From Acinetobacter genomosp. 15BJ (lineage in GTDB: Bacteria; Pseudomonadota; Gammaproteobacteria; Pseudomonadales; Moraxellaceae): DNA of 64,000 nucleotides. Under the pieces are notes generated by a model that did not search any database, had not been told where the DNA came from, and saw only the letters and a program-made list of their open reading frames with translations. The stretch is from assembly GCF_000400715.1 (NCBI RefSeq), contig NZ_KE007346.1:186001-250000 (forward strand), in the 5' to 3' direction. The position numbers and the translations under genes were made by a program. Numbering within the stretch: position 1 is the first letter of the stretch; each line of letters begins with the position of its first letter. Of this stretch, positions 20,447-27,575 are shown one piece after another.

Positions 20447-20546
20447 GAATTAACTCAATCATTGAAATAATAAGTGAAGTTTAAGAAAGAACGATAAAAA
20501 CACTTTATACTAGCACGGTTGTAAATCGGTGTTGGTTAATTGCTCA

Positions 20547-20912
20547 ATGAAAACATTATTCTGGCGTAGTTTAGTCGTGATTTTTATTACGTTAGGAATT
20601 ATTGGGGCAATTCTGCCTGGGATGCCAACGACAGTATTTTTGATTCTTGCAGCATGGGCTGCTTCGAAAGGCTGGCCTGAAATGGATGCATGGTTATTAA
20701 ATCATCCTAAATATGGTCCGACCTTACGGAATTGGCGTGAGCATGGCACAGTCCCGCGTAAGGCGAAATGGATTGCCAGTATCATGATGCTGATCAGTGG
20801 TATTTTGATGCTATTTACCAATGCACCATTTTGGGTAAAAGTCTTTACCGATGTCACCATGTTTATCGTGGCTGTGTGGTTGTGGTTACGCCCCGAGCCT
20901 GAGCGAGGATAA
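20547..20912 (+). CDS. YbaN/DUF454 inner-membrane protein
   Basis: 121 residues from the ATG at 20547 (a GTG at 20529 is in frame but unsupported). Two hydrophobic blocks: residues about 6-34 ('LVVIFITLGIIGAILPGMP') and about 78-115. The motifs 'LPGMPTTVFLILAAWAASKG' and 'LLNHPKYGPTLRNWREHG' define DUF454/YbaN. Function unknown. The final codons and stop (GAG CGA GGA TAA) lie inside a dispersed repeat, so the C-terminus may have been reshaped by repeat insertion. Confidence 0.92.
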   Translation: MKTLFWRSLVVIFITLGIIGAILPGMPTTVFLILAAWAASKGWPEMDAWLLNHPKYGPTLRNWREHGTVPRKAKWIASIMMLISGILMLFTNAPFWVKVFTDVTMFIVAVWLWLRPEPERG

Positions 20913-21066
20913 ACAAAGCAACGCTTTGTCCGAGCGCAAGACGAGCAGCTATGCTGCGAGTGGCGAGTTAAGCAAACTTAAAGCATCGCTTTAAGGCTTT
21001 GTCCGAGCGCAAGACCTTGCGCCAAATATGGCTCATATGCTGCGAATAGCGAAGATAAACAAAGCC
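20898..21066. repeat. Composite dispersed repeat downstream of ybaN
   Basis: The region after ybaN is built of repeated pieces: an identical 18-mer (GCTTTGTCCGAGCGCAAG) at 20923-20940 and 20996-21013; GATAAACAAAGC at 20908-20919 and 21054-21065; ATGCTGCGA at 20951-20959 and 21037-21045. The first 43 bp (20898-20940) recur inverted at 22570-22612 with only about two differences. No gene is seen between 20913 and 21216. Confidence 0.85.
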
Positions 21067-21216
21067 TCATGTTCTAGCCTATCTAAATGATCAGAATAAA
21101 ATCATACTGTTCTTTTATATTTAAAATACACCAATCATTAAAACTACTGAAAAGTACAAGAAAAAGCCGATAGTCTATGTTGAAATAAAGAGGTTCTATC
21201 AGTTATCGAGATAAAA

Positions 21217-21726
21217 ATGAGCTATACCTTAGATCAGGCAGACATTGTCATTGACTTGGCACAACAGACCTTAAGTTTGCCAAAACATAATAAATTCTAT
21301 GTGATCTCTTCTGGTAAGAATGGCATTGGTGAACAAGAGAATAGTGGCAAGACTCCAAGAGGTTGGCATCAGGTTGCACAAAAGATTGGTGGTGATGCGC
21401 CTAAAAATGCCGTCTTTATTGCACGCCAACCCACGGGTGAAGTGTATGACCAACAATTAGCACAGCAATTTCCACAACGTGATTGGATTTTGTCACGAAT
21501 TTTGTGGTTGGATGGCTTGGAAGAAGGCTTTAATCATGGGGAAGGGCACGATACATTTAAACGTTATATCTATATTCATGGTACTCCTGATACAGAACCG
21601 ATGGGAATTCCGATGTCACATGGGTGTGTTCGTATGAGAAATGATGAAATTCTTGAACTGTTTGAGCTCGTCTCTGAGCAAGCTTTGGTTTATATTTCTG
21701 AACAAGCCTTAGAAAATAAAGCGTGA
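21217..21726 (+). CDS. Cytoplasmic YkuD (L,D-transpeptidase fold) enzyme, ElsL/LdtK-like
   Basis: 169 residues consisting only of a YkuD domain. The catalytic signature is 'HGTPDTEPMGIPMSHGCVRM' with nucleophile Cys in SHGCVRM near residue 140 and the upstream His. There is no signal peptide or membrane anchor, unlike periplasmic L,D-transpeptidases. Acinetobacter baumannii has a cytosolic YkuD protein (ElsL) reported to act as an L,D-carboxypeptidase in peptidoglycan recycling, trimming tetrapeptides; this gene fits that description, by inference. Neighbours: YbaN upstream, tRNA array downstream. Confidence 0.85.
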   Translation: MSYTLDQADIVIDLAQQTLSLPKHNKFYVISSGKNGIGEQENSGKTPRGWHQVAQKIGGDAPKNAVFIARQPTGEVYDQQLAQQFPQRDWILSRILWLDGLEEGFNHGEGHDTFKRYIYIHGTPDTEPMGIPMSHGCVRMRNDEILELFELVSEQALVYISEQALENKA

Positions 21727-21834
21727 AAATGCAAATAAGTGCTTAAATAAAATACGAAAATATCATTTTTTTGATAGAATTACTTATTTTTTAATCATTC
21801 GTACGGTTTTTTCGGAAAAGAGTGGCAAAAGCGT

Positions 21835-21862
21835 TTGACAGGCTGTAAAGATTCTCTATAAT
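21835..21862 (+). promoter_or_regulatory. Sigma-70 promoter of the tRNA array
   Basis: TTGACA (21835-21840) and TATAAT (21857-21862) separated by 16 bp: both hexamers are consensus. The first tRNA starts 28 bp after the -10, fitting a stable-RNA operon. Confidence 0.9.
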
Positions 21863-21889
21863 GCACCTCACAAACGATGAAGACGTTAA

Positions 21890-21965
21890 GGGCGCTTAGC
21901 TCAGTTGGTAGAGCGTCTGCCTTACAAGCAGAATGTCGGCGGTTCGATCCCGTCAGCGCCCACCA
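21890..21965 (+). tRNA. tRNA-Val (anticodon TAC), copy 1
   Basis: 76 nt, acceptor GGGCGCT..AGCGCCC, anticodon loop CTTACAA, T-loop TTCGATC and encoded CCA (21963-21965). Identical to the other two Val copies. Confidence 0.98.
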
Positions 21966-21988
21966 AGCCTTTACGTTAAAACTCAAGT

Positions 21989-22065
21989 GCAGCGGTAGTT
22001 CAGTTGGTTAGAATATCGGCCTGTCACGCCGAGGGTCGCGGGTTCGAGCCCCGTCCGCTGCGCCA
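21989..22065 (+). tRNA. tRNA-Asp (anticodon GTC), copy 1
   Basis: 77 nt, acceptor GCAGCGG/CCGCTGC, anticodon loop CTGTCAC, discriminator G and encoded CCA. T-loop reads TTCGAGC. Anticodon stem CGGC/GCCG. Confidence 0.98.
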
Positions 22066-22108
22066 CTTAAGTTTTAATAATTGTTTGTCATGATTGCAAA
22101 ATTATCGT

Positions 22109-22185
22109 GCAGCGGTAGTTCAGTTGGTTAGAATATCGGCCTGTCACGCCGAGGGTCGCGGGTTCGAGTCCCGTCCGCTGCGCCA
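22109..22185 (+). tRNA. tRNA-Asp (anticodon GTC), copy 2
   Basis: As copy 1 except for a single C-to-T change in the T-loop (TTCGAGT), at about position 60. CCA encoded. Confidence 0.98.
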
Positions 22186-22278
22186 CTTAAATTTGCAAGA
22201 ATGAACACCTTGGGATACAAGATGATAATTTTTATCTTGCGTCATAAAGATTGATAGTTAATCAGTTTTTATTCCTTA

Positions 22279-22354
22279 GGGCGCTTAGCTCAGTTGGTAG
22301 AGCGTCTGCCTTACAAGCAGAATGTCGGCGGTTCGATCCCGTCAGCGCCCACCA
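22279..22354 (+). tRNA. tRNA-Val (anticodon TAC), copy 2
   Basis: 76 nt, identical to the first Val copy, CCA encoded at 22352-22354. Confidence 0.98.
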
Positions 22355-22394
22355 TAATTTGTGACATTTACTTCTCATTATGAAGTAATACAGT

Positions 22395-22471
22395 GCAGCG
22401 GTAGTTCAGTTGGTTAGAATATCGGCCTGTCACGCCGAGGGTCGCGGGTTCGAGCCCCGTCCGCTGCGCCA
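22395..22471 (+). tRNA. tRNA-Asp (anticodon GTC), copy 3
   Basis: 77 nt, identical to Asp copy 1 (T-loop TTCGAGC), CCA encoded. Confidence 0.98.
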
Positions 22472-22569
22472 TTCTCTTGATATCAGTTTAAGAGAATGTT
22501 AGTTTTAACAAGTATCTTTATACTTGATCTCTGATTCGAGATGCCATTAGAAAAATCGAAGATTTTTCT

Positions 22570-22612
22570 CTTGCGCTCAGACAAAGCTTTGCTTTGTTTA
22601 TCCTCGCTCAGG
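22570..22612. repeat. Inverted copy of the ybaN-downstream repeat
   Basis: Reverse complement matches 20898-20940 at about 41 of 43 positions. Internally it is palindromic around ACAAAGC/GCTTTGT. It directly abuts the third tRNA-Val, whose first bases (22611-22612) overlap the end of the match. Confidence 0.88.
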
Positions 22613-22686
22613 GCGCTTAGCTCAGTTGGTAGAGCGTCTGCCTTACAAGCAGAATGTCGGCGGTTCGATCCCGTCAGCGCCCACCA
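22611..22686 (+). tRNA. tRNA-Val (anticodon TAC), copy 3
   Basis: 76 nt, identical to the other Val copies, CCA encoded. Last tRNA of the array; preceded immediately by the dispersed repeat. Confidence 0.98.
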
Positions 22687-22774
22687 TATATCTCCCTAAA
22701 TCTCATATCATTGTAATCCATACAAAGTTATTCTATGATTAGCGTCAATAATGATTCTAATATTGAAGTACTTT

Positions 22775-23257
22775 ATGAGAAACCCTTATCAACGCAAGGC
22801 TGCGTCGAAATCTCAAACTACACCTTCTGGTTCTTCACTCAAAGACGCTTACCGTCAGTTCATTCAAAATATTGTTATGCAACGTCATGTGATTGCACTG
22901 TATCACGATGGTTGGGCCTTATGCTCAACACCATCTGGACAGCATGCTTTATCAGTGTGGCAGAATAAAAGTTTGGCAAAACTGCTGATTAAAGACAATT
23001 GGGCGCAATACGAAATTCAGGAAGTACCATTACTGGCTTTTATTGAAAAATTGATTCCATTTTTAAAAGAAAATAATACGATTTTATCTCTAGATTTAAC
23101 CCCAGAGGGAAATAATTTATTGGTTTCCCCTGATTCTTTGTTATTGGATATTAAGAATTTTTTATACCAAATATATTTACAACGTCCTGATGTCTTTGCT
23201 GAGTTAAAACTTCCTTTACCGCGCGATATTCGTTTGCATAACTCAGCTTCATCGTAG
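22775..23257 (+). CDS. DUF2750 family protein
   Basis: 160 residues from the ATG at 22775 (GAAG 6 nt upstream; the ATG at 22751 has no ribosome site). The core 'VIALYHDGWALCSTPSGQHALSVW' (about residue 40 on), 'NWAQYEIQEVPLLAFIEKLI' and 'LTPEGNNLLVSPDSLLLDI' match DUF2750, a family annotated as unknown and often described as immunity-like SUKH-scale proteins without proof. Soluble, no signal peptide. First gene after the tRNA array. Confidence 0.82.
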   Translation: MRNPYQRKAASKSQTTPSGSSLKDAYRQFIQNIVMQRHVIALYHDGWALCSTPSGQHALSVWQNKSLAKLLIKDNWAQYEIQEVPLLAFIEKLIPFLKENNTILSLDLTPEGNNLLVSPDSLLLDIKNFLYQIYLQRPDVFAELKLPLPRDIRLHNSASS

Positions 23258-23282
23258 TATTGAAGGGTGAAGTCTTTAATAA

Positions 23283-24068
23283 TCAATATTCATTTAAGAT
23301 CCAACCACTGGCATAAGCAAAATATTCTCTTAACCATGCATTATAACGTGTTGCTAGAGGTGTGGTTGCTCCTAGCATGGTGATATTGCGATACCCCTGT
23401 TTCTTGGCAATTGCTGAGGCACGTAGGGTATGGAAATCACTGGTCACAATTGCAATTGGCTGTTGAATATTGATGTGTTGTGCTTGCAATAAGGTTTGGC
23501 TATTTTTGAGATTTAGCTCAGTGCTGGTACTTTTGTCTTCCAGAATGATTTGTGATGCAGGAATGTGATAGTGTTGTTGTACATAATGCGACATCACGAT
23601 AGCTTCGCTGTCTGTTTCACCAAAATCAATACCACCTGTCATGACTAATTTTGCTTGAGGCTGAGCTAAAGCAACAGGTGCAGCACGATCTAAACGTTTT
23701 GCGAGCGTTGCAGATGGTTGTCCTTTCTCCACACCACTACCTAATACAATAATCGCTTTAACCGCAGGGATATTTTGAGTTTTGGTATTGTTATCTGAAA
23801 GATAATCAAAGAAATAGCCTAAGCTAACTAACCAAATCCAGAAACAGAGCCAGCCAAAGCGCCAGATTGAATGCAAACGGAAATGGTAGAAAAAGAAACG
23901 TTCAATATGATAATAGAAATAAGCATAGAGACAGAAAAATAGTCCAAGTAGCAGCGGCAGTACTGTTCCGATATGAATCTTTTTAAAAGCGATCAGAATT
24001 GCGCCATCTAAGAATAGAACTGAACCGATAAGGGCTAAAATAATACGAACCCACGAACTTATTTGCAT
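23283..24068 (-). CDS. YdcF/ElyC-like DUF218 membrane protein
   Basis: About 261 residues from the ATG at 24068; the open frame extends to a TTG at 24110 that is less likely. The N-terminal part has three hydrophobic helices ('WVRIILALIGSVLFLDG', 'VLPLLLGLFFCLYAYFY', 'FGWLCFWIWLVSLGYF'). The DUF218 domain begins 'AIIVLGSGVEKGQPSATLAK' and continues 'MTGGIDFGETDSEAIVMSHY', 'ILEDKSTSTELNLKNS' and 'IAVTSDFHTLRA'-like strand. ElyC, SanA and YdcF relatives affect envelope polysaccharide synthesis and vancomycin barrier in E. coli. The specific role here is open. Confidence 0.88.
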   Translation of the reverse strand: MQISSWVRIILALIGSVLFLDGAILIAFKKIHIGTVLPLLLGLFFCLYAYFYYHIERFFFYHFRLHSIWRFGWLCFWIWLVSLGYFFDYLSDNNTKTQNIPAVKAIIVLGSGVEKGQPSATLAKRLDRAAPVALAQPQAKLVMTGGIDFGETDSEAIVMSHYVQQHYHIPASQIILEDKSTSTELNLKNSQTLLQAQHINIQQPIAIVTSDFHTLRASAIAKKQGYRNITMLGATTPLATRYNAWLREYFAYASGWILNEY

Positions 24069-24145
24069 AATCTTAATTGTGTCGATTTGAACCGTGCTAA
24101 GTGTATGCAAAATTCAGAGAAAGGCAAATCCTCTTATTGTCTTAT

Positions 24146-24177
24146 AAAAAAACGAGTGGCTGGCACTCGTTTTTTTA
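24146..24177 (-). terminator. Terminator after the PepSY flavoreductase gene
   Basis: Stem CGAGTG/CACTCG flanked by A- and T-tracts that extend it to about 12 bp, loop GCTGG; it lies 19-40 nt past the leftward reductase stop codon. Confidence 0.85.
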
Positions 24178-24187
24178 TAGAAAAGAA

Positions 24188-26725
24188 TTAATAAACGTCT
24201 CGACGATAACGACCAGTTTGTCTTAACTCATCCAGTTTTTCTTCGCTGAGAATATCCATCAATGCCTGATCGACACCTGAAGCCATACCTTCAATGCTAC
24301 CACAGACATAAATCACCGCGCCTTGCTCAATCCATTTGATCAGTTCATCAGCATTGTTGCGCAATACGTCCTGAACATAGATACGCTGTTCTTGATCGCG
24401 AGAAAAGGCGAGGTCTAAACGTTGTAATGTTCCCATGTTTAACCAGGCTTGAATGGTTTCTTGATAGAAGAAGTCATGTTCACGTTGACGTTCACCAAAG
24501 ATCAGCCAGTTGGCAGTATAGTTTTGTCGATTACGTTGCTGTAACAAGCTCATCAGACCTGCGATACCAGTACCATTACCAATACAGATAATAGGGCGGT
24601 TATCGTCAATTAAATGAAATGATTCATTGGTCCGAATACGCAGGGCGATGCTTTGTTTCGGTTGTGCAAATTCGGTTAGCCAGCCAGAACCAAGACCGAG
24701 TTGATCATTTTCATCGCGTTTTTGGCGAATCACTAGTCGTAGTACTTGTTGAGATGGAATGCTGGCAATCGAATACTCACGTGCGGGTAGGGGGGGTAAC
24801 TGCTCCAGTAAGTCTTCAAGTGTACTAAACGGCTGGATTTCAACCCGAAGATTTCTATCCCAAAGTGCTTGTTCAATATTTTGCTTCAATGATTCAACGA
24901 TACTATGTGCTGGTGTTTGATACTTGATCAAGAAATTCTGAATATCAGTCAAACTATTGGCAGGTTGAATTTCTGCAATATCGCCAGCATGCCATGTCAT
25001 ATCTGAAGTCGTGCAAAGCTCAATATTATAGGCTGCTTGCCCTAAGCTGTCTGGATTGAGCAGGGTGCGTTCGCTTAGCGTCCATTGATCAAACACTTTC
25101 TCAATATTCATTGCATGTAGTTCATGCTTGGTCACTATCGAAAGAGCTTGATTCCATTGCTGAATGTCGTTGCTATTGGCGTTATCTACTTCGATCAAGT
25201 CGAATAATGGTTGCGCATGACATTGCTTTAACCATGCATCAACTGCATAACCGAAGCTGCAATAACTATCAGGGTATTCTTTAGAGCCTAGCGCGAGTAC
25301 AGCATATTGCATTTGGCTAAGATCAAGCTTTTGTTGCATCAGTTTCTTGCTGAAACTTGCGGCCAGATCAGGTGCCTCACCTGTACCATAGGTACTGACG
25401 ACGAATAAAACCTGTGGTGCCTGCAATAGCTCTTGCTCAGTCAGTTGTTGAATTGGTTTAACCGTGGTTGGCTGTTGTGCTTCTTGCAAGCTGGTCGCTG
25501 TACGCCAAGCCAGTTGTTCAGCCACACCAGTTTGCGTTGCATAAGTAATCAGCCAAGGCTTAGCATTTGGATCAATTTGCTGTGCGCTGAGTGACTGACG
25601 TGCCGCTTGAGTTAATTTCTTCTGTTTACGACGTTTTAGATACAGCATCCAACCTGTTACAAAAAACAGTGGCATGGCCAATGAAGCTAGCATGGCAATA
25701 AATTGATAGGTTGAACCAAAGAAACTACCGCGATGTACTGGCAGCATACTGCTCATGATTTTTTCATTGAGCTTTTTGTCTTCATAGAGTTCAAATTTTT
25801 CGAATTTATTGTCTTGATAATTATAGACTGCTTGGTTACGTGCGCGCTCATGTTGTGGAATAGCATCGACAAATGAAAGTTCAACTTTGGCATCATCACG
25901 TTTAGGAATATTTAAGGTCAGGCTAGAATATTCACGCCCAATCTGTGCATTTACCCCTGTCCATGTTTGCGTCAGGATGGTATTGACCTGCGTTTTTTCT
26001 AGCTCTGGTTGTTTATCTTTACCACGGTCATTATTTTGTTGATTACGTTGTGGTTGTTCAACTCCCATGACTTTGAACATGCCCGCACGCCACCAGTCAT
26101 ATGACCAATATAAGCCTGTACATGCAAACAGTAGATAGAACACAACCACCCAGGTTCCCACCACTGCATGTAGATCCCAAATAAAATTACGACCTTTCAG
26201 TTTAGGTTTAATAAAAAACCATTGTTTAAAGCTATGCTTCTTTGGAAAGCGCAGATAGATGCCACTCAATACAAAGAAAATCAGCATCAGGGTCGATGCC
26301 CCAGTAATCTGTGCGCCAAACTCACCCGCAGTTAAATTACGGTGTAAACGCTGAATAAATTGCAGCGTATCACGACCTTTAACTTCAGGTAATACGGCCG
26401 CTGTATAGGGGTTGACCATCATATTATAGCCACGACGCGCACCTTCTTTTTTAATATTGACGGTTGACGATTCGGTTGGATCAGCGGCGATAGTAATGCT
26501 GTTAATTTCAATTTCGGGTTGTTGTTGATTGAAATGTTGATACAGTTGGGCAGGGGTGAGTTTCGGTGTTTGGGCAACCTCAACGACATAGCTGTCTTGG
26601 TTGATCCATTTTAGGATCTGTGGTTCGTATGAATAGATTGCACCTGTTACCCCCATCAAAGAGAGAATAAGCCCCGCGGTAATCCCTAAAAACCAATGGA
26701 TTTGGAAGAAAACTTTTTTAAACAT
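24188..26725 (-). CDS. PepSY-TM / flavodoxin / NADPH-flavin reductase fusion (probable iron-linked reductase)
   Basis: 845 residues from the ATG at 26725. The first ~375 residues are a PepSY-associated membrane module: helix at 7-30 ('IHWFLGITAGLILSLMGVTG'), helices near 145, 185 and 345. Next is a flavodoxin-like domain ('LITYATQTGVAEQLAWRTA', 'VSTYGTGEAPDLAASF'), then a CysJ/P450-reductase-type FAD domain ('REYSIASIP') and a NADP-binding domain ('CIGNGTGIAGLMSLL') ending 'YRRDVY'. It should pass electrons from NADPH through FAD/FMN to the membrane module, probably reducing ferric siderophore or heme-linked substrates. A Fur-box-like site lies about 85-100 bp upstream, which supports an iron role. 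Similar fusions are often annotated as sulfite reductase alpha subunit, which is misleading here. Confidence 0.9.
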   Translation of the reverse strand: MFKKVFFQIHWFLGITAGLILSLMGVTGAIYSYEPQILKWINQDSYVVEVAQTPKLTPAQLYQHFNQQQPEIEINSITIAADPTESSTVNIKKEGARRGYNMMVNPYTAAVLPEVKGRDTLQFIQRLHRNLTAGEFGAQITGASTLMLIFFVLSGIYLRFPKKHSFKQWFFIKPKLKGRNFIWDLHAVVGTWVVVFYLLFACTGLYWSYDWWRAGMFKVMGVEQPQRNQQNNDRGKDKQPELEKTQVNTILTQTWTGVNAQIGREYSSLTLNIPKRDDAKVELSFVDAIPQHERARNQAVYNYQDNKFEKFELYEDKKLNEKIMSSMLPVHRGSFFGSTYQFIAMLASLAMPLFFVTGWMLYLKRRKQKKLTQAARQSLSAQQIDPNAKPWLITYATQTGVAEQLAWRTATSLQEAQQPTTVKPIQQLTEQELLQAPQVLFVVSTYGTGEAPDLAASFSKKLMQQKLDLSQMQYAVLALGSKEYPDSYCSFGYAVDAWLKQCHAQPLFDLIEVDNANSNDIQQWNQALSIVTKHELHAMNIEKVFDQWTLSERTLLNPDSLGQAAYNIELCTTSDMTWHAGDIAEIQPANSLTDIQNFLIKYQTPAHSIVESLKQNIEQALWDRNLRVEIQPFSTLEDLLEQLPPLPAREYSIASIPSQQVLRLVIRQKRDENDQLGLGSGWLTEFAQPKQSIALRIRTNESFHLIDDNRPIICIGNGTGIAGLMSLLQQRNRQNYTANWLIFGERQREHDFFYQETIQAWLNMGTLQRLDLAFSRDQEQRIYVQDVLRNNADELIKWIEQGAVIYVCGSIEGMASGVDQALMDILSEEKLDELRQTGRYRRDVY

Positions 26726-26810
26726 GGTCAAAGAATGGAAAGATAATGGAATTCATGTAAAAAATTATAACCCAAGAATAAGAACATAATATGGATTTTG
26801 CAGGTAATAT

Positions 26811-26825
26811 TGATTTTGATTCTCA
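26811..26825 (-). promoter_or_regulatory. Fur-box-like operator upstream of the PepSY flavoreductase
   Basis: On the minus strand TGAGAATCAAAATCA fits the 7-1-7 Fur pattern TGATAAT-N-ATTATCA at 11 of 14 positions. It lies upstream of a TATAAT-like element (in GGGTTATAATT) and of the reductase start. Binding is inferred, not shown. Confidence 0.6.
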
Positions 26826-26842
26826 TTTATTTAATGGGTATT

Positions 26843-26866
26843 AAAAAACCTCCCATGTAGGGAGGT
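26843..26866 (-). terminator. Terminator after the YcxB-like gene
   Basis: Stem ACCTCCC/GGGAGGT with a 5-nt loop, followed on the minus strand by six T's; 22 nt past the stop of the leftward gene. Confidence 0.85.
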
Positions 26867-26887
26867 CTTTAAGTCAGAGACTAAAAC

Positions 26888-27469
26888 TTAAATTGATTTA
26901 GGTGCACCTACTGTTTCATTCAGGTGTCTACGTACGGTATTGAAAGAGAAATTTTTCGAGTCCATACGCTTTGGCAAAATATAGGCGCCTTGTTGTTCTT
27001 CGCCTTTTGTTTTTACCTTAAAGTTCACCAAAATAAAGTCAGGCGAACTATACCATTCGTAAATGTCTTTCCAACCAATCGTTGCTGTACCTTCTTGCAA
27101 GCCCATCTTTTGGCGCATCACGATACCGTGGGGTTGTACACCTAAACGTAGACCTTTAATTTCCTGTACTGGGAATTCAGTCATCTTGCGTTTAACGTAC
27201 CACTCCAGACCAAAACGTTTGATCAAATAGAACAGTACCACACTCACAATCACCACCCAACAAATCACGGTTGAGTAAGTGGAGTAATATTTAATAAGTC
27301 CTGCAGCAACCAATGAAAGCACAACCAGTGCAATCATAATCATCCATGCTTTGCGGCTGAATTTGTTGGTACTACGCCAAATCATCAGTTGAGCTTGACG
27401 TTGTTCAGCTTCAGAAACTTCGTAAGGAACAGGTTGTAGCGTATAAGCGTATAGCGTTTTGGCGGTCAT
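26888..27469 (-). CDS. YcxB-like membrane protein
   Basis: 193 residues. Two adjacent transmembrane helices near residues 41-60 ('AWMIMIALVVLSLVAAGLI') and 66-84 ('VICWVVIVSVVLFYLIKRF'). The cytoplasmic part 'GIVMRQKMGLQEGTATIGWKDIYEWYSS' (split at GTAT) and 'FILVNFKVK...AYILPKR' match the YcxB-like domain. Function unknown. Stands alone between the flavoreductase and the FUSC gene. Confidence 0.8.
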   Translation of the reverse strand: MTAKTLYAYTLQPVPYEVSEAEQRQAQLMIWRSTNKFSRKAWMIMIALVVLSLVAAGLIKYYSTYSTVICWVVIVSVVLFYLIKRFGLEWYVKRKMTEFPVQEIKGLRLGVQPHGIVMRQKMGLQEGTATIGWKDIYEWYSSPDFILVNFKVKTKGEEQQGAYILPKRMDSKNFSFNTVRRHLNETVGAPKSI

Positions 27470-27575
27470 AGTATAAAAAACGAGTATATAACGGGGTTAA
27501 GTTTAACACCTATTGGCATGCAAAGATATTATGCCAATGGCGAATCATGGGCGGCTATTGCAATCACAACAGCCA

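Noticed and set aside
21795..21986. Minus-strand frame across the first tRNA
   Set aside because: It reads through a tRNA gene and its promoter; a common false gene call.
21890..22686. Regularly spaced near-identical repeats that could look like a CRISPR array
   Set aside because: Each unit folds as a tRNA with encoded CCA (Val TAC and Asp GTC); spacing is irregular and no cas genes are near.
22775..23257. DUF2750 as an immunity protein of a contact-dependent toxin system
   Set aside because: No toxin, secretion or rhs-like gene lies nearby; the link would be speculation.
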